A stretch of 44,746 nucleotides of DNA from Deltaproteobacteria bacterium (GTDB taxonomy: Bacteria; Desulfobacterota; Syntrophobacteria; Syntrophobacterales; Syntrophobacteraceae). Made by a program: the position numbers and the translations under genes. Within the stretch, counting starts at the first letter, position 1; every line of letters begins with the position of its first letter. Below the pieces are notes generated by a model, which had not been told where the DNA came from, searched no databases, and saw only the letters and a program-made list of their open reading frames with translations. Where the stretch lies: the NCBI GenBank assembly GCA_021813685.1, contig JAKAJS010000051.1, positions 1-44,746 on the forward strand, read 5' to 3'. Shown one piece after another: positions 8,261 to 18,149 of the stretch.

Positions 8261-10696
8261 TCAGTGGGGGCGAATTTCGTCGGTCGAAGGCTCCTTGGGC
8301 AAAATGACCGGAGTTTCGACTTCGGATTCCTGGAATACTTTTCCCGGCTCCTCGGTGGCCAGGGCGAACTTGAGCACATCGTCCATGTGCGTTAACAGCT
8401 CTATGTTTACTTCCCGCAGGATCTTTTCCGGGATCTCTTTCAGGTCCTTGGCGTTATCCTTGGGGATGAGCACGGTTTTTAACAGCGCCCTGTGGGCGGC
8501 AAGGATTTTTTCCTTAAGCCCGCCGATGGGGAGCACCCGGCCACGCAGGGTGATCTCGCCGGTCATCGCCAGGTCGCTGCGCACGGGGATCTTGCTCAGG
8601 GCCGAGACAATCGAGGTGGCCATGGTGATCCCGGCCGACGGGCCGTCTTTGGGGATGGCCCCCTCGGGGACATGGACGTGAATATCGAGGGTTTGGTGGA
8701 AATCGGGGTCAAGGCCCAACTCCTTTGCGCGGGAGCGCACGTAGCTTAGGGCCGCCTGAGCCGATTCCTGCATGACCTCGCCCAGTTTTCCGGTAATGGT
8801 CACCTTGCCCTTGCCGGGCATGGTCGCGGTTTCGATTCCCAGTATATCGCCTCCGAACTCCGTCCAGGCCAGACCCATCGCCAGTCCCACCTCGTCTTTT
8901 TCCTCGGCGCGCCCGTAATGGAATTTGGGAATTCCGAGAAACTCCTGGATGTGGTCTTCGGTAAGCTCCACCCTGGTCTCGGGGCCCTTGCGCACGACTT
9001 CCTTGGCCACCTTGCGGCACACCGAGCCGATTTCGCGCTCGAGGTTGCGCACCCCGGCCTCCTTGGTGTAATGGCGGATGATGTAGAGCAGGACCTCATC
9101 GGGGAAGTCGATGTTTTCGGCGCTTATGCCGTTTGCCTGCGACTGCTTTTTGATGAGATAGTTTCGGGCGATATTGAGTTTGTCGTACTCCGTGTAGCCG
9201 GTGAGCTGAATGATCTCCATCCGGTCGCGAAGAGGTGCGGGGATGGAGTGCAGAGTGTTGGCCGTCGTAATGAAGAAGACCTCGGAGAGATCGTAGTCCA
9301 GGTCCAGATAGTGATCGTTGAAGGCGAAATTCTGCTCGGGATCGAGCACTTCGAGCAGTGCGGCCGAAGGGTCGCCGCGAAAATCCATGCTCATCTTGTC
9401 GATCTCGTCGAGGCAGAAGACGGGGTTATTGCTCTTTACCTTCTTCAGACACTGGATGATCTTGCCCGGAAGAGCCCCGATATAGGTCCGCCTGTGGCCG
9501 CGGATTTCGGCCTCGTCGCGCACCCCTCCCAGCGAGAGGCGAATGAAGTTGCGGTTCATCGAGCGTGCGATGGAACGGGCAAGGGAAGTCTTCCCCACAC
9601 CCGGAGGGCCGACGAAGCAAAGGATGGGGCCCTTTATCTTCTTTACGAGCGCCTGTACGGCCAGATACTCTATAATCCTCTCTTTGGGCTTTTCCAGACC
9701 GTAGTGGTCCTCATCCAGGATGCCGGTCGCCGCGTCTATGTCGATCTTGTCCCTGGTCTTTTCATACCAGGGAAGCGACAGAATCCAGTCGATATAGTTT
9801 CGCACAACTGTCGCCTCGGCGCTCATCGGCGACATGAGTTTCAACTTTTTGAACTCGGCGCGCACCTTGGCCGCCGCCTCCGAGGAAAGCTTCTTTTTGC
9901 GTATGCGCTTTTCGATCTCTTCGAGTTCGGACTTGAAATCGTCCTTTTCTCCCATCTCCTTTTGGATGGCGCGCATCTGCTCGTTCAGATAGTACTCGCG
10001 CTGGGTCTTTTCCATCTGCTTTTTGACCCGCCCCTTGATGCGCTCCTCGGTTTCGATGATCTCGATTTCCGAGCGGATGTGGCCGAAAAGCTTTTCGATT
10101 CGCTGGGAGACATTGAGGGTCTCCAGCAGCTTCTGCTTGGTTTCGAGCTTGAAGGGCATGTAGGAGGCAACGGTATCGGCCAGCCGGGAGGCCTCGTCGA
10201 TGGTCGCAACCGTGTCGAGAATCTCCTGGGTGATCTTCTTGTTATGCTTCGAATAGGCCTCCAGCGAGGACTTTACCCCCCGCATGAGCGCCTCGACTTC
10301 CACCGAGCGGTCCTTGGTTTCCTCGATCGCTTCGAGTTGGACCACGAAATGATCGGGATGCGGGACAAAGCTCAGGATTCTGGCCCGATAGTCGCCTTCG
10401 ACGAGCACCTTGACGGTTCCGTCGGGCAGGCGAAGGATCTGCAATATATTGGCTACCGTGCCCATGCGATAGATATCCCCCTCGCCGGGCGTATCGGTTT
10501 TCGCCTTGGTCTGGGCGGCCAAAAAGATCTTTTTGTCCGCACCCATGGCTTTTTCCAGGGCATTTACCGACTTGTCGCGCCCCACGAAAAGGGGAACCAC
10601 CATCGAGGGAAACACCACGATGTCGCGCAAAGGCAACAGGGGCATGGTGAATATGCTGGTTTGCTGACCATCTTTTGTACGCGTTAGTTTGAACAT
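8261..10696 (-). CDS. lon: ATP-dependent Lon protease
   Basis: 811 residues, the usual length for bacterial LonA, a cytoplasmic hexameric AAA+ serine protease that degrades misfolded and regulatory proteins. The N-terminal substrate-binding domain begins [20 protein letters not shown]. Walker A is [13 protein letters not shown], Walker [12 protein letters not shown]. The protease domain has catalytic Ser687 in [11 protein letters not shown] and the dyad lysine in GGLKEKI (Lys728/Lys730, the second aligning with E. coli Lys722). The start follows a weak GAAAG ribosome site. It lies downstream of clpX on the same strand with a hairpin in the 70-base gap, so it may share clpX transcription only partly. 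A hairpin follows the stop. Confidence 0.98.
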   Translation of the reverse strand: MFKLTRTKDGQQTSIFTMPLLPLRDIVVFPSMVVPLFVGRDKSVNALEKAMGADKKIFLAAQTKAKTDTPGEGDIYRMGTVANILQILRLPDGTVKVLVEGDYRARILSFVPHPDHFVVQLEAIEETKDRSVEVEALMRGVKSSLEAYSKHNKKITQEILDTVATIDEASRLADTVASYMPFKLETKQKLLETLNVSQRIEKLFGHIRSEIEIIETEERIKGRVKKQMEKTQREYYLNEQMRAIQKEMGEKDDFKSELEEIEKRIRKKKLSSEAAAKVRAEFKKLKLMSPMSAEATVVRNYIDWILSLPWYEKTRDKIDIDAATGILDEDHYGLEKPKERIIEYLAVQALVKKIKGPILCFVGPPGVGKTSLARSIARSMNRNFIRLSLGGVRDEAEIRGHRRTYIGALPGKIIQCLKKVKSNNPVFCLDEIDKMSMDFRGDPSAALLEVLDPEQNFAFNDHYLDLDYDLSEVFFITTANTLHSIPAPLRDRMEIIQLTGYTEYDKLNIARNYLIKKQSQANGISAENIDFPDEVLLYIIRHYTKEAGVRNLEREIGSVCRKVAKEVVRKGPETRVELTEDHIQEFLGIPKFHYGRAEEKDEVGLAMGLAWTEFGGDILGIETATMPGKGKVTITGKLGEVMQESAQAALSYVRSRAKELGLDPDFHQTLDIHVHVPEGAIPKDGPSAGITMATSIVSALSKIPVRSDLAMTGEITLRGRVLPIGGLKEKILAAHRALLKTVLIPKDNAKDLKEIPEKILREVNIELLTHMDDVLKFALATEEPGKVFQESEVETPVILPKEPSTDEIRPH

Positions 10697-10727
10697 GTCT
10701 TTCGTAACTTTCGTCCCATAAAATCAT

Positions 10728-10748
10728 ACCCCCGGCAGGACCGGGGGT
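10728..10748 (-). terminator. Hairpin between clpX and lon
   Basis: ACCCCCGG (10728-10735) and CCGGGGGT (10741-10748) form a perfect 8-bp GC-rich stem with a five-base loop, followed on the minus strand by ATGATTTTATG. It lies in the clpX-lon gap and could partially terminate clpX mRNA or act as a processing site. Confidence 0.55.
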
Positions 10749-10766
10749 GCGATGCGTTGTGGAACC

Positions 10767-12020
10767 TCACGCCGACTCCTGGTCCTGACCCCGGTAGATG
10801 AGCAGAGGCTGCGCGTCTTTGGTGAGCACGTCCTCGTTTATGATGCACTCCTGGATCTCCGGGTGGGATGGAAGGTCGTACATGATGTCGAGCATGATCG
10901 TTTCCATGATGGAGCGCAAGCCCCGGGCGCCGGACTTGCGCCGGATGGCTTCTTTGGAAATCGACTTCAAGACCCCTTCATTGAAGTGCAGCCGTACGTT
11001 TTCCAGCTCGAAGAGCTTCTTGTACTGCTTGACCAGGGCATTTTTGGGTTCGGTGAGAATGCTCACCAGCTCGTCTTCGGTCAGTTCGCTAAGGGTCGCC
11101 AGAACGGGCAGGCGGCCGACGAACTCAGGGATCATACCGAATTTGAGCAGGTCTTCGGGCTGCACGTGCCGCAGCACCTCGCCGATGCTCTTTTCTTCCT
11201 TGCCCCGGATCTCGGCGCCAAAGCCCATACCCTTTACGCCGATTCTGCCGCGAATGATGTTGTCCAGATAGTTGAACGCCCCGCCGCAGATGAAAAGAAT
11301 ATTGGTTGTGTCGATCTTTATGAATTCCTGCTGCGGATGTTTCCTGCCGCCCTTGGGGGGGACATTGGCAACCGTGCCCTCGAGGATTTTCAAAAGCGCC
11401 TGCTGCACCCCTTCTCCCGAAACGTCGCGCGTGATCGAGGGGCTGTCGGATTTTTTGGCGATCTTGTCTATTTCGTCAATGTAGACGATTCCCCGGGAGG
11501 CTTTCTCGATATCGTAGTCGGCCGCCTGGATGAGGCTTACCAGGATATTTTCCACGTCTTCGCCCACGTAGCCCGCTTCGGTGAGCGTGGTCGCATCGGC
11601 TATCGTAAAGGGCACGTTCAATATCCTGGCCAGGGTCTGCGCGAGCAGAGTCTTGCCCGACCCCGTGGGGCCGATCATCAGGATGTTGCTCTTCTGCAAC
11701 TCCACGTCGTTTTTGTCGATTTTTAGCTCGATGCGCTTGTAATGGTTGTGAACGGCCACCGAGAGGACCTTCTTCGCCCTCTCCTGACCGATAACATACT
11801 GGTCGAGGATCTGTTTGATGCCGGCGGGCTTGGGAATCTGCGTGGCGCGGGCCGCTCCCTCCCTTTCATATTCCTCTGCGATGATGTCGTTGCAAAGTTC
11901 TACGCACTCATCGCAAATATAGACCGTCGGACCGGCTATCAGCTTTTTGACTTCATCCTGACTTTTCCCGCAAAAGGAACATCGGAGCTCCCCACCACGG
12001 TCGTCACGTTTCCTGGCCAT
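10767..12020 (-). CDS. clpX: ATP-dependent Clp protease ATP-binding subunit ClpX
   Basis: 417 residues. The N-terminal zinc-binding domain has CSFC and CDEC cysteine pairs. The AAA+ module has Walker [13 protein letters not shown], Walker [10 protein letters not shown] and pore loop GYVGED; the [10 protein letters not shown] sensor-2 region is present. ClpX unfolds substrates and feeds them to ClpP. The ATG at 12020 has a strong AAGGAGG; the in-frame TTG just before it is not needed. The usual tig-clpP-clpX-lon order is broken: no clpP precedes it, instead there is a histidine kinase gene after a 273-base spacer. That spacer has a minus-strand TATAAT (12139-12134) without a clear -35 box. Confidence 0.98.
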   Translation of the reverse strand: MARKRDDRGGELRCSFCGKSQDEVKKLIAGPTVYICDECVELCNDIIAEEYEREGAARATQIPKPAGIKQILDQYVIGQERAKKVLSVAVHNHYKRIELKIDKNDVELQKSNILMIGPTGSGKTLLAQTLARILNVPFTIADATTLTEAGYVGEDVENILVSLIQAADYDIEKASRGIVYIDEIDKIAKKSDSPSITRDVSGEGVQQALLKILEGTVANVPPKGGRKHPQQEFIKIDTTNILFICGGAFNYLDNIIRGRIGVKGMGFGAEIRGKEEKSIGEVLRHVQPEDLLKFGMIPEFVGRLPVLATLSELTEDELVSILTEPKNALVKQYKKLFELENVRLHFNEGVLKSISKEAIRRKSGARGLRSIMETIMLDIMYDLPSHPEIQECIINEDVLTKDAQPLLIYRGQDQESA

Positions 12021-12296
12021 CAAGATTCCTCCTTAGCCTCTATCTTCCCCGGTTGTTTCTCTCATAATAGGAATATCGGGTCGAGCCTCGTTTCTGTAAA
12101 TCAAAATTTTGCTTCGGGAAGACTGGCTTTACTATTATAACAATGCGAACACGATTAAGCTACTGCCAATTTGTGCTCCATAAGGATTCCGGGCACTCCC
12201 CCGCCGCCTTCCCGCAGGAAGGGATCACCCCATGAGGCGAAGAGGTAACCCTAACGATCGAAAAAATCAATAGGGTCAAATTGGGGTGCGTCTCCG

Positions 12297-13691
12297 CTAT
12301 TTTTGGAACGGCAGGACGAGGTAGAACAGGTTTCCGCTCGCCTGCGGCTCGCAGCCGACAGTTCCGCCATGGATTTCGACCACATTTTTCACAAAATGAA
12401 GGCCGTGCCCCTTGCCCTCGGCGGCGATTACGCCTGCTCGGAATCCTTCTTCAAAGACCCGGGCCGCTTCTTCCGGGGTCAAAGGGGCGCCCGTGGTGAA
12501 AAAATCGAAGCGAACCCCCGGTTTGTCCTCTCCGAAAGCATCCGGAAGGATCTGCCGGTTCAGGGAGAAGCGCCTGGCGGGCCGGCCCTCCTCATCGACC
12601 TGCTCGGCGTATTTGAGTGCATTCGAAAAGAAATTATCGAAAACCTGCGAGATGAGCCCCTTGTCGACAAACAGGGTGACCTGCTCGTCGGGCACGTTTT
12701 CCATCCTGTCGTCGAGGGCTATGCCCTTTCTTTCAAAGTGGGCGCCGTAGCGCTCGTTAAGAGGCCGGATGATCTCGGTGCGGAAATTACACGACTGTTT
12801 TCTGAGCACATAGGTCCCCTTTTCGAAGTGGTCCTTTCGCATGAGGGTTTCCAGAAACAGGCTGGTGTGCTCGTAGTGTTGGCTCAATGCGGACATCTCT
12901 TTTTGAAGTTCGCGGTTTGTTTCCTGGAGTCTTTTGGCCGCCTCGCCCGGGAGTTTGCCCTCCGAAGAAGCCCCGGCGTGTTTTTGGACCAGTTCCTCGA
13001 TGGCCCGGTAGTTTCCGAGCAATTTCTTCAGGCGGATGAGGAACAATTTATAATACAGGTTGGGCGTGATCACGTTGTGTTCGATGTCGGATACGAGTTG
13101 GTTGATGAACCTGATGTGATCGAGGTTCTGCTGAACCAGAAGCTTCTGGTGGAGATTGTAGCCAATCCGGTTGGTGAATTTTTCCAGGAAAAATTTTTTG
13201 TGCTCATCGATCCCGTCTTTGGGAAAGACTTCGAAGAGGCCCAGAATGGACCTTTGCCCTAGAAAGGGGAGCCTGTCGACAAGCGCCTGGTTGCCGCGGA
13301 TGGGAAAAAACCACGACTCTTCGGCCTCGAAGGGTTCCTCGACGGCCACCGCCCGGTGGCTGCGGCGCTCCTCCGGGGCGACCAACCCCTCCGAACTCGT
13401 GCAGACCAACTCCAGAAGCGAGCTCTTGGGTTCTATCGTATAGATCCTGCTTTCGAGATTCAGGAACTCTTTGGCCACACTGGCGCAAATCTGGTAGAGG
13501 CTTTCGATCGCCGTGTATTCCTGGGCAAGGTCGAAAAAGGTTGCAAAGGCCTCTTCCTGGGAACGCTCGAAGCCGTAGCTCTCGTAGCTTTTTCTTTTCT
13601 CCCGCACCCGTTGAGAGATGCAAAAATTCATCTCCCCGGAGGATATGCTCTCCCCCTGCCTGAACAGTACGCAAGACGACTCTTCGCCCAT
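12297..13691 (-). CDS. Soluble sensor histidine kinase with GAF-like N-terminal domain
   Basis: 464 residues, no membrane helices or signal peptide. Residues about 45-180 resemble a GAF-like sensory domain. The probable phosphoacceptor is His205 in VSDIEHNVITPN, an unusual H-box where the residue after His is Asn rather than Glu/Asp. A long helical region follows, then a GHKL ATPase domain with N-box SQVFDNFFSNALKYAE and G-box GKGHGLHFVKNVVEIHGG. The GAPLTPEEAARVFEEGFR region replaces the usual DxGxG motif with a less canonical sequence (FFTTGAPL), so ATP turnover could be reduced. The start at 13691 has GGTGGAG upstream. No response regulator is adjacent; it lies upstream of clpX and was probably once next to aroC. 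Confidence 0.78.
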   Translation of the reverse strand: MGEESSCVLFRQGESISSGEMNFCISQRVREKRKSYESYGFERSQEEAFATFFDLAQEYTAIESLYQICASVAKEFLNLESRIYTIEPKSSLLELVCTSSEGLVAPEERRSHRAVAVEEPFEAEESWFFPIRGNQALVDRLPFLGQRSILGLFEVFPKDGIDEHKKFFLEKFTNRIGYNLHQKLLVQQNLDHIRFINQLVSDIEHNVITPNLYYKLFLIRLKKLLGNYRAIEELVQKHAGASSEGKLPGEAAKRLQETNRELQKEMSALSQHYEHTSLFLETLMRKDHFEKGTYVLRKQSCNFRTEIIRPLNERYGAHFERKGIALDDRMENVPDEQVTLFVDKGLISQVFDNFFSNALKYAEQVDEEGRPARRFSLNRQILPDAFGEDKPGVRFDFFTTGAPLTPEEAARVFEEGFRAGVIAAEGKGHGLHFVKNVVEIHGGTVGCEPQASGNLFYLVLPFQK

Positions 13692-13809
13692 GATCGCTCC
13701 ACCAGATTAAAGGATAGTTTCCGAGTTACCACTTTTCACAGTTAGTATCCAACCGGAAACCTGATCTTTCTCCGCGCTCTCGGCGCCTCCGCGGTGGATT
13801 TTACTGTCC

Positions 13810-13862
13810 CCCCGCTTCGGGAAGGGCTGCAGCATGAAGTCGGCCAAAACGAGCAGGGACAT
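13810..13862 (-). pseudogene. Displaced copy of the aroC 3' end
   Basis: These 53 bases match 18154-18206, the last codons of the intact aroC, at 49 of 53 positions and in the same orientation. Translated on the minus strand they give [16 protein letters not shown] against [16 protein letters not shown] in AroC. Two of the four differences are silent third-position changes, as expected of sequence that diverged while still coding. The open frame runs on to a TAA at 13707-13709 (51 codons from the ATG at 13862) but is unlikely to be a gene. It and the aroC end bracket the two-ATPase cassette. Confidence 0.85.
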
Positions 13863-13888
13863 TTTGTTGGCATTTTATCACAAACAAC

Positions 13889-16597
13889 CTAGGCTGTTGG
13901 GTCATTTTTAATTCTTTTTCGATCTTCGATCAGCCTCACCACGTCTTTGGCCACTTCGAGTATCTCAACGGCAGTCTTGACGTCTTCGCCGTTATAGATC
14001 TTCAAACCGGCGATAAGGGGCTCGAGATGCGCGGCAGCCGGCGAATTTTCGAGAAGGTCGAGTGATTCTTTTGCGTGCCCTGAGGAAGCAAGCTCGACAA
14101 ATAGCCTGATGGCATGGCGAATTGCAGTTTGCACAAGCTCGGCGTCCGCAACATATTTGCCGGCTGCCCCCAGAGCTTCTTTTCCTTTACCGAGTGCGGC
14201 CAGGATGCAGGCCAATGTGCGGTTACAGCTCGAATCATCCGGTGAGATGGATACGGCTCGCCTGGCCCAGTATTCACATTTTGGACATAAGGACAGAATA
14301 TCCTTTTCGTAAAAAGCCCATGACACTTCACTCAGCAAGGCCGCATCGTCCGGTTTTCTATTGGTGATCTCCTCGGCGAGAAGCATGGCCTCTCTCTGTC
14401 TTTCCGGCATCTCCAGCAGCAATTTTATTAAGAAGGGATGCGCGGCTCCTGACTCTGGATCTAGTCGAATCGCCTCACGAAATGATTCTTCCGCCAGTTC
14501 ATGTCTGCCAAGGATTACGAGAGCGACTCCTTTTATAGCAAGGGCCACTACCACCCGTTCTCCGCAGTCGAGTCCTTTGCCACCGAAGCGCTCCACGACA
14601 TAATCCATGGTTACTATCGCGTCTTCGAGATTTCCAGCGGCGCAGAGAAGGGTTCCCTTGCCAACAAGGGCCCTCGCCACCCACTCCGCCAGACTGGGCT
14701 CTTTGCTCTCACCGAAGCGCGCTATTAGATCATTATACGCTTTTAACTCCTCCCGGGACCTGCCAAGGGTCCCAAGAGTGGTCCCTTTTCCATAGAGCGC
14801 CTCTGCCGCGTACTCAGCCAGGTCGGGGTCGTCGCTATCCCCAAAGAGTTGCACCACCTTGTCATATACTTCTATCGCTTCATCGGACCTGCCCAGCGTT
14901 TCGAGCACTCCTCCCTTGCTAACGAGAGCTATTGACTTCGGCAATGCAGACCCGGGATCGTCACTTTCCTCAATTTGTTTCAAGGCGGCATCATATGCCC
15001 CTATCGCTTCCTCAGGCTTGCCAAGGCGCTCAAACGTCATACCTCTTAATACAAGCGCTCCTACCACCATCTTTACCAACCCGGGTTTTTTGCTTCCGCC
15101 GAATCTCGCAGTGAAGCTATCGAACATTTCAATCGCTCGTTCATATTCGACATCCCTTATCAGCAGGGAAAACGGCTCAGAAAGTAACTGCTTCGCCTCA
15201 TCCTCTGCTGTGTTGGTCGGGTAGCCCGTGTTTCCGCTTGTCGCGGATTGTAGCCGCGTTGCGATGAGGCCTCTTACGCAATCGTCTACAAACGGAGATT
15301 CAAGAAAAACCTTGGGCGTAGATCGAATTATCCTCTCCAGGAGTTTAACGTCGCCAACATCCTTCATCACCTCCGCATAGGCCAGATAATGGTCTCTACA
15401 ATACTCCGGCGCCAGCCCGCAGGCCTCTTCCGCTATAAGTCTCGTCGCCGATTCGGCGCCGTAAATCGCCACCATGAACTTTACTGCAGCCTTCACCCGG
15501 TCTGCGGGCTTGCCGCGTCTTCGCATGAGGTAGTAGATGTTGTACATGCGCTCGGCGACCGCATAATATCCGGTCCGCTTTCCCCTTCTTTCAACGGTTA
15601 TCGCGCCCCGTCCCGCAAGGCGGTTCAAGAGGGAACTGGTGGTGTTGACATCGAGTCTTGCAGCCTTCGCTATCTCGCGCGCGGTCGAAAGGTCCCATAG
15701 TTCGGCGAGGGCAAGGTAGGCTTTTCTCTCTGTAGCCGGAAGGTTGTCGAGATGGCTTTTGAAGTATTCGGTGTGGTCGTCGATAAGGTCCACGAGATCG
15801 TCGAGCAGCCTCCCGAATGAGCGGCCGGCGCCGAACTTGGCGATGATTGTGAGGAGCCTCGGGTTTCCCCCCGTAAGAATTCTGATCGGCCGTATCTTTT
15901 CCCCCTCAAGCCTTCGCCCGGTTATAAGCTCCCAGATCGTGTTGCATTCGTCGTCATCCAGGGGGGCCAGTTCATGCATCTTGAACATCTCGAACATCGC
16001 CTGCGAAGAGTTTTCGAAATGTTCGAACCTGTTGGTCGCCGAGGCAAGGAGCATCAGCCTCGGCTCGTTCATAAGAGTGTGGCGTATTTTCCATGCCTCG
16101 TCGTCGCTTGCCAGGTCGCCCAGAAGCATGTTGAGATTTTCTACGATCAATAGAATCCTTTTGCCCCAGCTATCCGCAAAATCCAGCAACTGGTAAAGCG
16201 CCCGCTCTCCCAGGCGGTTGTCGTCGGTCTCGTCCCTGAGTTCGGACCAGGTTTTTTTCCATTGCTCATCACCGGTCTGTTCCCCAAGGTGAAAAAGGGC
16301 CTCCAGCCAGAATTCACCTGCCGAGACGACCTGGTAGCTTTACTCGGAAAAAATCAAGGGATACCAAAGCGCGTTTAATTCCCCATCCGTCCTCACCTCC
16401 AGCGCCGTGCGCAGCACAAGGGTCGTTTTCCCGCTTCCGCGCGGGCCGATGACAAGAACATGCTGGTTCGGTCCCGTGGTGTTTTCCCTGATTGTTCCGA
16501 CAATCAAATCGAGGTCGGCATGCCTGACAACGAAATTCTCTTTCAGGTCATCGTGCGAGAGAAATGAGGGGTTGGATTTTACGACACGATTGGTCAT
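13889..16597 (-). pseudogene. P-loop ATPase with winged helix and TPR repeats, split by one in-frame stop
   Basis: Read through, about 902 residues. Residues 1-85 contain Walker A VLVIGPRGSGKTTLVLR. A TAA at 16342-16340 interrupts the frame after WYPLIFSE, but the same frame then continues with clearly coding sequence (SYQVVSAGEFWLEALFHLGE) and the Walker B-like RILLIVENLNMLLGD, down to the stop at 13889. After the ATPase comes a winged helix (AREIAKAARLDVNTTSSLLN) and a C-terminal half of TPR-like repeats with units such as ALYGKGTTLGTLGRSREELK. The architecture resembles STAND-type or archaeal-ATPase-like regulators. It starts 3 bases after the partner ATPase gene. The stop may be a point mutation, a sequencing error or recoded; a downstream restart would lack Walker A. 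Confidence 0.82.
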
Positions 16598-16600
16598 GGC

Positions 16601-17848
16601 TTATACTCCCCTCTGGAGAGCAGGCACGTAGAGGGCGCTGTATCTCTTTTCCCACCAGTCCTTCAAAAGACGTGACTCAAATACATACCCTCCCGCGCCC
16701 GGTTTGAAGTATCCGTCATGCTCAAGCACTCGCAAGACTTCCTCCGTTGCCTCCCGGACGCTCGTTTCCCGAAATTCGTAGCCTGTTTGGATTGCGGAAG
16801 GGGCGGTTGGAGCAAGACAGCCGGTCACAGCGGCCTCGGTCAGCATCTCGAGGGCAAGCGGCAAAATCTCGGGACCAAGCACGAGCTTCAACCGGTCCTC
16901 GTAATGAGTAAGCTCGGCGTGCCCGCGAACCCCTAACATCTGATCTGCGTACACCTCTGCTACCTCAGCCGGATAGAAATCCATCCGCCCCCGCCGCTTG
17001 CACCTGTCGCGAACGTGGGTGAAAAACATCTGGACATGGTGGGGAATGCAATAGCCGATCATTTTGATCATTTCGGCCTCGGCGTTGTCTTTGAGTACTA
17101 CGCCGTACTCGTTCGCCAGCGCTCTCAGGCACCCGATTGCCGTTGGCCCGTCCCACGGCTCCAAAGCGAACGGAAGAAAATTGTTTATCGCAGCGCTAAG
17201 ACCTGCCTGGCGCAGTACGGGTTCAAAGCCGATGCTGCCTGACAGGATGATCCTGATCCTGCCCTGGTGCTGCTGGCTGTTTTTTCTCAGCCAGGACATG
17301 AATCGATCTGCCTCAGACTTTCGCTCCGGCGTGACTGTGTAGTCCCCTCCCTTCAAAATCCGATTTACCATTACCGGTGCCTCGTCAATCAGTAACAGCA
17401 CCGGAATCTCCGAACCTGCCATGATGGAGAAGAGTGAATCGCCCTTATCGCTCCGGTTGCCCGATGTCAATCCCGCTCGCAGCTTGACGCCCAGTTCTCC
17501 GACATTCATTTCTTCGACGCGCTCGACCACCGCGATCAAAATATTGGCAAACAGTCCCCTTATCCTGGCCCAGAGCTTCTCATGAGGTTTTAGCGCAAGG
17601 CTCAATTCGACCATTGCGTCTTCTGCGGAGGAGGCTTTCTGAAAATCGGCGAACAGACAGATATAGCGGCCTTCAAGCCTCCGCTTCGCCTCTCTCATCA
17701 GGCTGGTTTTTCCCATGCGCCTTTGCGCAGTCAGAAGAACATGAGCGCCTTCGTCGATTTTTTCGACCATGAGTTCGATGTCCTTTTCCCTGTCCCAGAA
17801 ACGATCTCCATCGACCCAATTGCCATGAGCCTGCTTTAGCTTCTCCAT
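16601..17848 (-). CDS. P-loop ATPase (archaeal-ATPase-like AAA), partner of the TPR ATPase
   Basis: 415 residues. Residues about 15-60 have the arrangement common in these ATPases (DRFWDREKDIELMVEKI then Walker A VLLTAQRRMGKTSLMREA); Walker B is IPVLLLIDEAPVMVN near residue 150, followed by a sensor-like stretch RIRIILSGSIGFEP. The C-terminal third (RGHAELTHYEDRLKLVLG onward) is a helical, probably winged-helix region ending in FESRLLKDWWEKRY. No membrane segment or nuclease motif is visible. The stop is 3 bases before the ATG of the TPR ATPase, so the two are translationally coupled. I recognise the ATPase superfamily but not a characterised function. Upstream are repeated CCAACA motifs that may regulate it. 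Confidence 0.82.
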   Translation of the reverse strand: MEKLKQAHGNWVDGDRFWDREKDIELMVEKIDEGAHVLLTAQRRMGKTSLMREAKRRLEGRYICLFADFQKASSAEDAMVELSLALKPHEKLWARIRGLFANILIAVVERVEEMNVGELGVKLRAGLTSGNRSDKGDSLFSIMAGSEIPVLLLIDEAPVMVNRILKGGDYTVTPERKSEADRFMSWLRKNSQQHQGRIRIILSGSIGFEPVLRQAGLSAAINNFLPFALEPWDGPTAIGCLRALANEYGVVLKDNAEAEMIKMIGYCIPHHVQMFFTHVRDRCKRRGRMDFYPAEVAEVYADQMLGVRGHAELTHYEDRLKLVLGPEILPLALEMLTEAAVTGCLAPTAPSAIQTGYEFRETSVREATEEVLRVLEHDGYFKPGAGGYVFESRLLKDWWEKRYSALYVPALQRGV

Positions 17849-17879
17849 GCCCCGCCTCCCGGAATTCCCAGACGATCAG

Positions 17880-17916
17880 TTGCCAACAGTTTTGTTTCCA
17901 ACATTTATGTTGGCAA
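17880..17916. promoter_or_regulatory. Candidate operator of the ATPase operon (CCAACA repeats)
   Basis: TTGCCAACA (17880-17888) and TGTTGGCAA (17908-17916) are a perfect 9-bp inverted pair, and inside it CCAACAT (17898-17904) pairs with ATGTTGG (17907-17913). A further CCAACA lies at 17951. All are 30-105 bases upstream of the ATPase start at 17848. Such clustered motifs look like a repressor-binding region. In the rest of the 301-base spacer 17849-18149 I see only an imperfect repeat ATTCCC/GGGAAT (17946-17970) and no convincing -35/-10 pair. Confidence 0.5.
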
Positions 17917-18149
17917 TATGCACCGGCAGCTTTCTTCGTCGAGGGATTCCCCAACAAAATTGTCGGGAATGCGATCAGGCAATCCAACCCGCTGTGCAGG
18001 CCGCGCAACGAGGCCTGTGGGGGGGCGGTTCTTCGGCGAAACCGGGATGGGAGGAAAAAATTAGGTTGGAGGCGCGAAGGGGGGTAAGGGCGAACCCTCA
18101 CCCGTTTGCGCTAATACTGTCAATGCTGTTCAACATTTTGCTTCCCGTT

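Noticed and set aside
8918..10687. 589-codon plus-strand open frame opposite lon
   Set aside because: It lies entirely antisense to lon, whose protein is intact and recognisable. Long antisense frames are expected in GC-rich genes, and the translated sequence shows no family features.
10752..11726. 324-codon plus-strand open frame opposite clpX
   Set aside because: Antisense shadow of clpX with no recognisable domain or ribosome site.
13707..13862. 51-codon frame starting in the displaced aroC end
   Set aside because: Only the first third matches AroC; the rest is spacer sequence. It is a remnant, not a gene.
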